Shown here: positions 22,057-32,628 of the stretch, piece by piece
Layout: each line of letters begins with the position of its first letter
Position numbering within the stretch: position 1 is the stretch's first letter
Source: Omphiscola glabra
Taxonomy: Eukaryota > Mollusca > Gastropoda > Lymnaeidae
Length of the DNA stretch: 64,000 bases
Assembly (NCBI GenBank): GCA_964017045.1
Contig: OZ024798.1
Coordinates: 28,138,347-28,202,346 of the forward strand
Reading direction: 5' to 3'
Made by a program: the position numbers and the translations under genes
The notes under the pieces: generated by a model
The model's input: only the letters and a program-made list of their open reading frames with translations
Databases searched by the model: none
Told to the model about the DNA's origin: nothing

Positions 22057-22246
22057 GATGAATTATTTAGGATCCCTTATCTTAGTGATAATAAAAACCT
22101 TACATTATAGAACGGATCCCCAGTGTTGACAAAGGAACTATCTTACAAACGCTTGGTGTTCCCTAAGGAACTATCTTACAAACACCTAATGTTGACTTTG
22201 GACCTATCTTACAAACACCTGATGTTCACCTTGGACCTATCTTACA
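22057..22246. repeat. Duplicated 190-bp patch containing 33-bp repeats
   Basis: Nearly identical to 19484-19672 (one 1-bp indel). The other spacers read GCTCCTTAGCAGTTCGATTG here. In SA the patch sits between GCTCCTT and GTTCGATTG with the four bases AGCA lost and no target-site duplication, which points to a templated repair insertion. Confidence 0.85.
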
Positions 22247-22515
22247 GTTCGATTGAGGATCAGTTCCCTGAAGCCGGATTCGAAGAACGCCGCCCAGAAC
22301 CCATCCGGAAGACCAAGCCGTTAGCCTGCAACCATAGGACCACGAGCTGATAGGACTTTGCACCCACGATAGACGCATCGCTGGGAAGTCCAAACACACA
22401 TTACAACGTACAAGGAAAGAGCTTTTCCACAACACACTGCCTTAACTTCTCCTTTCGTTTCCACCCTGAGAAGCCACGAAGGAGAGGACCGGAGAAACCA
22501 CTTCCAACACTGAAA

Positions 22516-22632
22516 TGATCTCATTATTGATTGATCTCACTATTGATCGATCTCAATATTGATTGATCTAACTACTGTTTGATCTCATTATTGATTAATC
22601 TCCTTACTGATTGATCTTACTTTTTATTCATC
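22516..22632. repeat. 16-bp repeats (SA)
   Basis: Degenerate GATCTCATTATTGATT repeats. Confidence 0.75.
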
Positions 22633-22957
22633 TAGCCAGATCATCAGAAGGATTACAGATTGATAAGTTAAGTCTTAAAGGTCTTATCGCATACAATTCT
22701 GATACAAAGCAAAGCGACTATTATGATGAGTGTTTGACATTACGGGACGCCAATATACATGATATATAGAAACTAGATTAAGTTATATGAAAGTTGTTTT
22801 TCATATCACTGGCTTTCATAGAATCTATTGGAATACGTGTACATAAAAAAACTTCATTTTATTTCTGAAATTGTGTTTTAAAGTCTTTGATACTTAGGTA
22901 TAAATGAATGTGATCATTATGTCCCTTAGTGCCTGAATATGATATAACATAAAACAT

Positions 22958-23312
22958 CTAGACGCCAGCAGGTGGGACACTCATACGAGAGTGGTTCCTA
23001 GACACGAGTAGCTGAAACACTCATACAAAAGTGGTTCCTAGACACGAGGTGGGACACTCATACAAGAGTGGTCCATAGACACGATCAGGTGGGACACTTA
23101 AACGAGAGTGGTTCCTAGACACCAACAGGTGGAACACTCATACAAAAGTGGTTCCTAGACACGAGCAGGTGGGACACTCATACGAGAGTGGTCCACAGAC
23201 ACCAACAGGTGGGACACTCATACAAAAGTGGTTCCTAGACACGAGCAGGTGGGACACTCATACGAGAGTGATTAAATGACACGAGCAAGTGGGACACTCA
23301 TACGAGAGTGGT
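22958..23312. repeat. 40-bp minisatellite, about 9 copies (SA)
   Basis: Same monomer as 11034-11414. Several units carry CATACAAAAGTGG in place of CATACGAGAGTGG. Confidence 0.9.
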
Positions 23313-23442
23313 TTCCACATACCCACGAATCAAAGTCGTTTCATCACAACTTAGCTATCTGAAGCTGCAATCAAAATATTTTTTTTTAATAATTTGTTTT
23401 TCGTGAATAATGAGACTGCTAAAGCGGTTTGGTGTTTTATTT

Positions 23443-23537
23443 AACAGTTAACTGGGGACACTGGTCGAAGTGACATATTGTTGTATTTAACAGTTATTGG
23501 GGACACTGGTCGAAGTGACAGATTATTGTATTTTTTA
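23443..23537. repeat. 46-bp minisatellite, 2 copies (SA)
   Basis: Same monomer as 11535-11722. Confidence 0.85.
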
Positions 23538-23689
23538 AAAGGTGAATTCTACGGTACCTTGTAATTGCTGCAAATGTATCAAATAATGGAGATATGTGAA
23601 CTAGATGATGGCTTATTTATAATGCGCTCTAGTAAAATTTGGAACGATGAAATGCAAATGGTTCCCACCGTTCGAGTGTGATGAATGGT

Positions 23690-23797
23690 TTTGGTGATAG
23701 TTTTGTGTCCTCCAACTACAGAGTCGACGGTTTTATCACCATCATCAAATATAAATGTTAATTATTGATGACTGTTCGTCACTTCATACAATGCCAA
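23690..23797 (+). promoter_or_regulatory. Relic promoter copy (SA)
   Basis: Homologue of 11868-11985, about 3.5 kb upstream of gene B's promoter. The ATCATCAAATATAAATGTTA core is intact and the TATA box is missing. Confidence 0.55.
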
Positions 23798-23897
23798 GTC
23801 TGTAATTTGTTGCTCAGTCTTCGCCCCATCTCAAACAATAGTTTGTCAACAAGCTCAAACATTTATATGTCTAAATCAAAGCATTTCTCTGAGGTTG

Positions 23898-24048
23898 AGG
23901 GGCCCCTACAGGAAACTCTCACTAAATCAATGCACTTTTCTGAGACTTAGGGCCCTTACAGGAAACTCTCACTAAATCAATGCACTTTTCTGAGACTTAG
24001 GGCCCCTACAGGAAACTCACACTAAATCAATGCACTTATCTGAGGCTT
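23898..24048. repeat. 50-bp minisatellite, 3 copies (SA)
   Basis: Same monomer as 12087-12338. Confidence 0.9.
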
Positions 24049-24852
24049 ATAGGCAGGATATATTTTAGGCAAACCGCCCTGGGAGTGGAATGTCTAAGAA
24101 AATATTTATTTTAAAAAAAAATGCTAAATTTTAATTTTTGTAAAACAAATTTTAAGTAATTGAAATTTGTGTCCTTCATCGATTACATTAAATGGAATCA
24201 ATATAGGTTCGCTTTGATAGGTATATATTGGTGATCCAAATCTTTCAGGTTAATATTGCTACAGGCTTAAAGAATTCTATTTAAAATATCCTATCGTTTT
24301 GTAAAATTGGCTGCTCCTGTTCGTAAGCCAAACTCATATTTTTGTTTTTCGCATATATAGGTATTCTAATTTTATTTTTATTTTGCATCTTAGCAAGTTG
24401 AAATACTTTAATAACATTTTATTAAACTACCTTTAAATCGCTGTAAGTTACATAAATTGCATATAGTTTTTGCTAAGTATTAAATCTGTGCAGTCTGTTT
24501 TCAAATTATATTGCATCATAAAAGCATTAGTGGTAATGAAGAGATAAATGTTAAATAAAAAAAGTATAATAGCAAAAAAGCCTTCAAAAATTAGTTTTTA
24601 GCATAAATTTTAATGTACTCGATTCCATTCATGTAAAGTGAGTTAGATAAATTGAAAACTTTGGAGGAAAAAAAAAGATATTTTAACACAAAAATTAGGA
24701 ATTTAACGGTTGCATGCAAAAAGTTGACAGTTCATCAGTTATTATTAAATAAGGCACGTTTCCTATTTTGTAACACAATTTCAGCAACAACAGAGGAAAA
24801 TGAATTTTTAAAAAATACTTAGCATATATATTTATTAAATCCCTTACGATCC

Positions 24853-24999
24853 CTACATGCGCGAAACCCCTGCTGGTGTAAGTCTTATTACATCCTCGAT
24901 CCATCTCAGTCTTGGTCGACCGGTTAGCAATCTGCCAGTAGGTTTCTGCCTGTAGATCGTTTTCATTGCTCTACAATCCGGCATCCTTTCAATATGTTC
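24853..24999 (-). mobile_element. LINE reverse transcriptase C-terminal fragment
   Basis: The minus strand encodes EHIERMPDCRAMKTIYRQKP followed by TGRLLTGRPRLRWIEDV and a stop. This is the HxxRMPxxRxxKxxY...GRPRxRWxDDV signature found at the end of many animal LINE ORF2 proteins (RTE- and Jockey-related groups). It lies in a stretch of about 610 bp (24843-25451) that replaces about 340 bp of the B spacer. It is a dead fragment. Confidence 0.75.
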
Positions 25000-25625
25000 T
25001 TTACAGGGCAGTCTGCTTTTTTTTTTATTGTTGCGACTATGGACGGGTTTTGTACTATTGATATAGTTCGTGGTTTGTACGGATTCCCCAAATAAAATTG
25101 TCTATCACCGGTTGTGGTGAATAGTCGTCTAAGGGTATGTCCCCTCCCAACGGCAACCGGAAACCATTTCTAAGTATAAAACTCCGTTTCTTTTTCTTAG
25201 CCCCTACAAGGCTGATGTGTATTGAACCATTCACACTTCGGAAAATCAAGAGATGGTTGAAAATAAAAAGTATTTTTCAATTATTTATATGCTGTGTTAA
25301 GACACAGTGCACAATGTTCAAACCATTAATAATTGTGTTCACGTTGGAGAGATATGCAATTCCTGCACCTAGCAAATCAATCACTCACTTCTTTAAATCA
25401 AATCCCTTTTAACACCCATAACAACAATTCGCACCACCCCGGAAATACGTCATAGGTCATTCGTGCCTGAGTCAAAATGGTGCGATGTATATGGAAGTTC
25501 CTAAAGGAAAACATTATCGATCACTGGCAAAATTATCAAAACAGACACATAACAGAATCACGCAATCTGACCGCGACATCTGGTCTTATATTTTCCTGCG
25601 AATTTTCCTCTACCATGTATTTAGT

Positions 25626-25674
25626 AAGGGACCAAGTCTCACTTGCATAAGTTTCTACTGGTCTTATGATCGTG
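25626..25674. repeat. Single 51-bp unit (SA)
   Basis: One unit of the repeat that forms 10-11 copy arrays in the B spacers. Confidence 0.8.
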
Positions 25675-25705
25675 GGGTACATTGCCTTTTTTATTCCCCT
25701 AGAGA

Positions 25706-26184
25706 AGGTTTTTGCTTCCTAGTAGCTTTTGTAGGCTGAGGGCAGTTAAGAATTATTTTTTAATTGAGAGTACATATGCCCCTACTTTTGCTCAAGACTC
25801 TTCAGATTCCTCAATTTCTGCTACCCCTTTCCTTGACGTCATTCAGTGTGACTCTACGGGGTTGAATCTAATCTTGTGTCAAATGATTATCTTGAGCGCA
25901 CCACAACCAGAATGAATTTAGTTTATGTTTTGGCAATGGCCGCCATAATGTCTCGACGACGCTTGATTCTTTCCCCTGATCAAATAGTCTTATCAAAACA
26001 TTCAAATCATGTATACTGCAAAATTTACTTCTTGATTTTTAAATAATCACACATTTCCTGATTAGCTATATGCAATTGGGATACTCGATTTCTGTCCTGA
26101 CAATTAATTTTGGTGTCTATATATATCTATACACTTCCCAGCAGCGTGCCTAGTGTTAGCGCCACCTTAGGCGGGTTAACTTTT
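25706..26184. other. A-spacer-specific 0.48-kb segment, no gene recognised
   Basis: Absent from the B spacers, where CCCCTAGAGAGG runs directly into TTTTTGCCACGCTTCG. Its right end reads GCGTGCCTAG, GCGCCACCTTAGGCG, which resembles DNA-transposon ends. No convincing coding frame was seen. Confidence 0.4.
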
Positions 26185-27031
26185 TTGCCACGCTTCGTTT
26201 CACGATAGAAACTCGGCGGTTGTCCGTAAATGCCACAGCTCAATATAAAGAAAAAATTACATCTGGCAAATTAACTATTCGCCCCCCCCCCCGCTACACA
26301 CACTTTTCTAAGTCACCAGCGTGAGTATTTGGTGCCAGAAGACAAGATTCATTTTAACCCCCGTTCCCCTTTTTTTAAAAACTCTGAAATTTATTATTTT
26401 CCTCAATTACTACAATAAAAGCAAATTAACTCGCGGACATATGCCCTCTATGTCTCCTTAGCTACGCCTCTTTCCACTGGCACTGCTTCCCACGAGACTC
26501 TGAAATGCCCCCCTCCCCGCGAGGAAATGGTCTAAAAGATGCACTGGTAATGGGCCCCTACAAGACAATTCCACTAAACTCAATTCACTTTTTAGACTTA
26601 AGGTAGGTCTAAGAAATCATCTGATTCTTGAAAAAAAAAGTATCCACGAGGCAAAAAGTTTAAGAACCACTTATCTAATGTGCTTATCTTAATATCTGCA
26701 TTTAGGACTAGTGTATGTAGGGGCGCAGCATGGCCTATTGCCCCCAGAGACGAACCGCTCCTTCAAACCAGCCCTTCCCACACCACTTAGTGTATGGGAG
26801 TTTTAAGTTTTAATGCTTGATGTTAAAAAAAAAATTCAAATGAGAAAAATAAAAGGGGTGTGATGTATTTAAAATATTTTACATTTCCATGTCTACCAAA
26901 ATGATGGCCTTTTTTTCAACGAAGACAAAGATTAAGATATTTCTTTCTTTAAGAATAGTTTTAGACGACGCTTGCATCCAGCTCTTTAGTTATATGTATC
27001 TGCTATTTAATTATTTAATATGTACATCTCA

Positions 27032-27176
27032 TGGTGTAGCTAGGATTATTGCGACCCGTGTGGTTGCAAAGCGTTTTGCCGCCCGCTTCAACACGTCTGC
27101 AGCTGGTAAAAACTTACGCCCTTCCATACAAAGTTAGAGTGCACCCGGGGCGGATGGCACCACACTTACCTACGTC
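27032..27176. mobile_element. Short MITE-like element upstream of gene B, tentative
   Basis: Homologue of 14979-15123, same position relative to the promoter. Confidence 0.35.
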
Positions 27177-27242
27177 AGGATTTGCGTAGTTGGACTGTGG
27201 GGATTGAGTTTGGTGATAGTTTTTTCTCCCCAACCACAGAGG

Positions 27243-27397
27243 CGACAGTTTTATCAACATCATCAAATATAAATGTTAATCATATATACTTATTAGTCAC
27301 TCCATACACTATAAAACCTTACGTTGGGTCGTTGTTGAAGTAAGCTGCCACAACTCTTTGAAACAGCAAGTCACGTTTGAACACAGACAAAAACAAG
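27243..27397 (+). promoter_or_regulatory. Promoter, TATA box and non-coding exon 1 of gene B
   Basis: TATAAAA lies at 27310-27316. Exon 1 ends at 27397 before GTATGT, and intron 1 (27398-27608, 211 bp) ends TTTTTCTCAG. The block has the same 155-bp length as in gene A, with only a few substitutions (GGGTCG for GGGTAG, GAAGTAAG for GGAGTAAG). Confidence 0.75.
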
Positions 27398-27608
27398 GTA
27401 TGTATATTGATAGCTATAAACTCTTGTTTTCTTGGTCATTAATGCAGAGATCATATTAAGTTTTATTTTTTAAATTAATAAGTTTGGTCATAAAAATTAT
27501 TATTTATAAGATATATCTCTAAAATATAATCGAGTTAATAAAAATAATGTGTAAAAAGGATAAAAAAATCAGTTTGTATGCTAACAATTTATCTGATCTT
27601 TTTCTCAG

Positions 27609-29709
27609 ATGCGTACTTTCTGCCTTGTCCTTTTGGTTGCGTCCGTCTTCATTGCCTCAGAGGCGTCACCAAATGCCAAAGTCAACAAGAAGCGACTTCT
27701 GGAAGTGTTGGGTGGAAGTGATGGACTTCTCGGTGGACTTTTGGATTTAGGTGGACTTCTTGAGGGAATTACGGGTGGCATTGATGGCATATTGAACGCA
27801 TTGCTTGACCCGCTGAGTGGCCTGCTTGATAGTATTCTAGGTCAACAAGGACTCGTTGCTGACTTGATTGGTAAAGTCCTGGGTTTGACTAGCCTGGATG
27901 TGGCTGGTCTCCTTTCTGGTTTACAGCTTGATGGACTTGTCAAGGCTATCGATGATGTGGCTCGTGTTGTTATTACAACTGTAGCTCAAACGTTGAAGGA
28001 GTTGTTGGCGGCATTACAAGGAGTCGACGCTTCTGACGCTAAGTGAGTTTCTTTTCTGATATGTTTCTATGTTAACTGAATAGACATATTGAATATATTC
28101 ATGATGAAGTTTGTTATGTGTCAAATGACACAATTATTTTAGGTTATCTGTTGTCAGACGGGTTGTAGAGACACTTGAATGTAATAAAAAATAATAATAA
28201 TAATTGAAGGTTATTTCACGATCAAGGAATAGATTGATTCGAGGCATGCTTGCAAATAACTCGACAATGTCTTATCAAATTTAATCTAAACATAATGATT
28301 TCTAAGATGTGGCTCCATTCTGGGGCAATCAAACGTTTTCTTAATGAAGAATTTCATACATTCTCTCCTTGTTTCTGTGTCTCTAGATCAGGGTTCCGCA
28401 ATCAGTTTGTGTGAGGAACAATTTCTTTAGAAATTATAACTGTTTAGTGTAACATAGCTGGATATAGTTAGGAAATACTTTAGGTGGCCAGATTCAATCA
28501 TAAATTATTAAAATGAGAAAAAAAAAGAGCCTCACCCAGTTCCGGAGCTGCGAGTTGCCAACCACTGCACTAGACGAAACGAGCTCAAATCACCTAGTTT
28601 ATTTTGATTATATAGTTATCTGGTTATCGGACTAACTAACTAACATACTTAAGAAAATCAGCAGACCATCGAGCCAAGGCTCATAAGGTCTTCCCCAACA
28701 CACCTCCACCGCCCCCAACTGGCATTCAACCACTCCCCCCGTGGTCTTTATTCCAGTCAGGCCGCGAAGCGGCATGCCGAGGGCTCCCCGCCCCTGAGAC
28801 AGCCCCACCCACCCTTCCACTCGATTGACTATGCGAGTGAGGCCGCATCAGAGAAGGGACGCCTGGCCAGCCGGGTTGATGCTTACACAGCAACCGGGCC
28901 GGACTTCCTTGGGCTGGGGTGGATATAATTTACGTCTCTAAAGACCCCCCTTCCCACCCCGGGGGGACTCGTAGGTGTTAACAGACGCCCTCTAATAGGG
29001 TTTACGTGGTTTTCTGCGGCATGACTAATTCACACCGCAGCCGGGAAATGACAAAAGGAGAAGGTTGCCTAGGAGCAGTACCCTCACGTCTGCATATTTG
29101 GAATCATCGGCTGGGGTCGCCACACACCTTCGCCTCATATCCATGCGGCAACTGTAATCATATCCCAACCTGTTTCTACGTTATTTTCGACTGCACTTGG
29201 TAGGGAACCATGCAGCCGTGCTCGATCTAACGCAGTTTCCGTGTGTTACCTTTGCCTTTCGGCGCGGGTCCCCTACACGGTGATCATGTCCCCCGGGTAA
29301 CGTTTCAGGGGGTTCGTGGCAAACGCCTCTTTATCGACATGCCATTTATGGGACGGACATGCCGACTAGAGCCCCGGGGGGGTGGTTATCGGACTAAATC
29401 AAACAATCTTTTAGTTACTGATATATCTTAAACGTCCAAAATAAATCGTAAGTTACCATTATTTCTTAAAACTATAAAACACGGTAATGTTTTTATGCCT
29501 CGGTTAGGGTTAGGGAAAGAAAATTAAATATTACTTTCGATTAATGTCAAAATTCATTTTTTTTTTCAATCAGCGCCCTGGCAAAGAAATTTGACACTTT
29601 TCCATGCAACAAGCTCTGCCCTGCTTGTAGTGGCCTCCCAGACGCTAATGCAAAGACTCAGTGCGTTAGTTACTGCAAGTCATCAAAGTGCCGCTGGCTA
29701 TATGCATAA
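27609..29709 (+). CDS. Gene copy B: secreted Leu/Gly-rich six-cysteine protein, 189 aa
   Basis: The CDS joins 27609-28042 and 29574-29709. The architecture matches copy A: signal peptide, short segment ending KKR, Leu/Gly-rich middle, six-cysteine tail. Protein differences from A are Phe6Leu, Val23Ala and one Ser-to-Gly in the ITGSID/ITGGID stretch. The remaining substitutions, including both in exon 3 (TTC/TTT, CCC/CCA), are synonymous. This suggests purifying selection, strongest on the cysteine domain. Intron 2 is 1,531 bp because a 747-bp retroelement inserted in it, and it also keeps a 20-bp scar of the LTR found in copy A. The start codon follows the intron 1 acceptor directly. Confidence 0.85.
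28448..28468. mobile_element. Scar of the 451-bp LTR in intron 2 of gene B
   Basis: TTTAG followed by TGTAACATAGCTGGATATAG then TTAGGAAATAC. The first 20-21 bp of the LTR in gene A are present and the rest is gone, with TT microhomology at the junction. Confidence 0.8.
28636..29382 (-). mobile_element. Young 5'-truncated non-LTR retroelement in intron 2 of gene B
   Basis: This 747-bp GC-rich insertion is flanked by the 15-bp duplication TGGTTATCGGACTAA (28621-28635 and 29383-29397), which is present once in copy B0. Read on the minus strand it ends TTCTTAAGTATG followed by TTAGTTAGTTAG, a simple-repeat 3' tail. Long target duplication, tail and truncation fit target-primed reverse transcription. 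It has no intact ORF, so it is a LINE 3' end or a long SINE. It is related to the old element at 9290-10092. Confidence 0.8.
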
Positions 29710-29811
29710 ACACATCTCCAAGGGAACGAACCTTCACCTTTCAACTAACTATGACCTGTCTCTGTAAGACCGGTCTTAATGTTTATTTCCTTTTTTCTTT
29801 GAAATGACTCA

Positions 29812-29817
29812 ATTAAA
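29812..29817 (+). terminator. Candidate poly(A) signal of gene B
   Basis: ATTAAA, 103 bp after the stop codon. Confidence 0.45.
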
Positions 29818-30471
29818 TGAAATCAACTAGGATGTCGTTGGTGTTTTTATATTTATCATAATCATTTTCTTGCGTTTTATCGGAGCACGAGTAGAGATGT
29901 TACTTTCACTTCTCACTTCCCCTTTTTAAAATGAATATAGACACTAGTCATACGATTCCAGTTAAAATCTTTTAAAGGTGGACTTTACACTTACAATTTT
30001 TTTAAAAACCTATAAATTTGAACCTCAACGGTATAAATAGAACTCATGGGATTGGACGTATTTTGGGCTCAAAGTGAAATTTTTATAGTTAAAAACCATC
30101 CAGATATCAATTACGGCTCGGATTTACTTTCGGAAAAAAACTGACACGTTAATTATGTAAAATAAAGAGGGTTAAAGGGTAAAAAATATTATTTTCATAT
30201 TGAATGGCCTCAAGGGACGTTTAAGTTTAGTTAATTTTGGTGTGCGCATTTTCAATAAAGTAAAATTCAGAACGTTGCACTTTTAAATATCTGTTAAATG
30301 AAGGCTTTCAGTGCCCTTATGTTTGTTTGATGCATGCATTTTTAAAAAATGCTTATTCTAAGTGATTTAAGAAAAATTAGAACATTAAAATTATCACATG
30401 GTTCGGGGGCGAGTATAAATGGTTCTTTGGGGTACATAGAGGCTTACAGTCATTAGTGTTCTTTTTATTAG

Positions 30472-30580
30472 TGAATTTCTTAATTTGGATGTGAGTAGTG
30501 TCCTAGCTGGTTTACAATTAGATGGACTTGCAAAAGCTGTTGTTGCAACTGCAGCTGAAACGTTGAAGGAGTTGTTAGCG
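30472..30580 (+). pseudogene. Truncated exon-2 relic, B type (SB)
   Basis: As 1729-1837: same acceptor, same 21-bp in-frame deletion, same loss of the 3' end. Confidence 0.7.
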
Positions 30581-30583
30581 TGG

Positions 30584-30727
30584 TTCTTTAATTCAGCTAC
30601 AAACAGACAATCCCTTTGAGGAATTACAGTTATGGAGACGGCTAATGGCTTTTCATCTGCATGTGAAACAAATATTTCATACGCTTCTTTCAAACAGCTG
30701 GCGACTGCGCTGCGAACGTTTCAACTT
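30584..30727. repeat. Left arm of the long inverted repeat (SB)
   Basis: Reverse complement of 34258-34405. The arms enclose about 3.5 kb here because of the LTR insertion. Confidence 0.8.
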
Positions 30728-31231
30728 GCAGTTTTCGTTTATCGTCTGCCCGAAAAGTCGTCTTGAATGTTTTAAGCTGTAAATCTTCCTTTATATAATG
30801 CGTCTCAGGACCAGTGTATACCGGTTTCCATTTTTTTATATTTACTCTATAGTTTAGAGAATATCTTCTAGACTACAGATCAATTCTTTGACGTGCTAAA
30901 GATTCTGTCGAGTTGAAGGTTATTTCGCACGATCAATTCCCTTTCTTTGTTCTGTCGTGTTGTAGTCGTCCACTTTTTCATATGTTCGATTGGTCTAGCA
31001 TGACTCCATAAATCAGTTTTTACTCTCATAGTAACCAATGTTTTTCAATCATTCAATTTTAAATGAGTATAAGATCATTTGTCTTATTTTCAAATGTAAA
31101 AATATTAACTGTTAAATATTAGTTACTTATATAAAAAACTTTTTTTACATTTGCTTCGAAATTTTACATTTGTAACAAGTGAAATATCCTCATCAACACC
31201 AGGCACAGAAACATGGCAAATCCCATCTACA

Positions 31232-31300
31232 TTCATAGGAGCCATAATGATCAATATATTGATCGTGAACCCTTAATATATTGAAGAAGAGGAAGAAGAC
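31232..31300. repeat. Palindrome plus GAA-rich motif (SB)
   Basis: Homologue of 2489-2557, with a better palindrome (AATGATCAATATATTGATCG). Confidence 0.55.
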
Positions 31301-32232
31301 CTTTTACTTGACAATACGTAATCAATGTGTTAAACATTGTATATTCATTATAGCAAATGAATATTATATTTCCCTCAAGACTGATATTATGCAATTGATA
31401 TCTTAGATTTCTTTCAGTGATTCTGTTAATAATCAATTCTGGCAAGGAGATAAGAAATTAATGTTCCCTCTAATTATGCAGCTATTTCAAGTGTCCCATA
31501 TTTACAGGGGCGTCTCCAAAGAAAGGAAAATAAGCAGCTACTCCCAATCTGAGTAAGGTGGGGAATACTTTGATTTTTATAACATTTGAGGACAATCATA
31601 GAGACTTATACTATAGAAACATAAGAAACACGAAAAGGACATTTATATAATCTTTAAAATATTATAAAAATGTAACGTTTTAGAATAAAAAGAGTTAAAA
31701 TAATTGTATTAACCAAAACCAGTGAAATTCCCAGGTAAGTGTAGACTTTTATAAAACTAATATAAAATTTACTTAAAATTTATCATCCCATTGAAATTTT
31801 TTGAAAATATTTATAACTACATTGAGCAAATTAGAGATTGATGGAAAATCTTTTTTTTTTTTTTTTGAGAGTGTTTTGGGCGGCGGCCAGATAATTTGTA
31901 AAAAACCCAACCGTTTTATGTAATCATTAGCACTTGACTAAAACAGCTCAAAGAAAATGACCTAATTCTAGAGTTTTAAGGACCCCACTGGGGATCCGTT
32001 CTATAATGTGAGGTTTTTATTATCACTAAGATAGGGATCCTAAATAATTCCTCATATCAACTGTCAAGTAAAATTGTAAAGTTTTCCAATTAAAATCGGT
32101 TGAAATATGTGAGTGACATAACTTGTAAAATAAGGACAACAAAATTAGTATTCCTAACAATTACAGCTGAGAATATTATGAGTTCAAAACCATCCAGGTT
32201 TTCAAAATAAATTTTTAAATGCATTTGAACGA

Positions 32233-32330
32233 AGTTTCATCTAGATCCATCCACCACGTTTCGTCTAGATCAATCCACCAAGTTTCGTCTAGATCAATCC
32301 ACCAAGTTTCGTCTAGATCTATCCACCAAG
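32233..32330. repeat. 24-bp minisatellite, 4 copies (SB)
   Basis: Same monomer as 3487-3584. Confidence 0.85.
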
Positions 32331-32628
32331 ATTAATTTTATTTTATATTGCTCATACAAGAAAAAATGTATCTTTCTTATCTTGCTTACCTATTGGATCT
32401 TTAAATCTTTATTTTAACAAATTGTCCCATGAAAATCAGTTGACGAAGGGGGGAAACTGTAGAGACTTATAGGAACATAAGAAACATAAAAAGGACATCT
32501 TTAACATTATCGAGTCAATATATGATATCAGTATAAATGTTTAGACAAACTTATCGTGTTTGAAATTAAGAAGCTTTTATTGAAAGTACAACATTGAAAT
32601 AATTTGCTTAAAAAGGGTAATCTACTAT

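Larger units (their letters stand above)
17365..27242. other. Spacer SA (A type) between genes A and B
   Basis: This 10-kb spacer holds exon-2 relics, a LINE 3' end, an inverted segment, and 10-, 24-, 33-, 32-, 16-, 40-, 46- and 50-bp repeats. A relic promoter, a second LINE fragment, one 51-bp unit and a MITE-like element also lie in it. It lacks the 35-bp satellite, the hAT-like element and the long inverted repeat of the B spacer. In 17475-18060, 19870-20480, 21770-22055, 22635-22955 and 24050-24840 nothing beyond AT-rich unique sequence was recognised. Confidence 0.6.

Noticed and set aside
25137..25412. 91-residue plus-strand frame
   Set aside because: It runs antisense to the LINE fragment's upstream region and through AT-rich sequence. 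It has no recognisable domain.
30394..30693. 99-residue minus-strand frame MKEAYEIFVSHADEKPLAV...
   Set aside because: It is antisense across the exon-2 relic and the left inverted arm. Different truncations appear in S0 and in the right arm, with no sign of selection.
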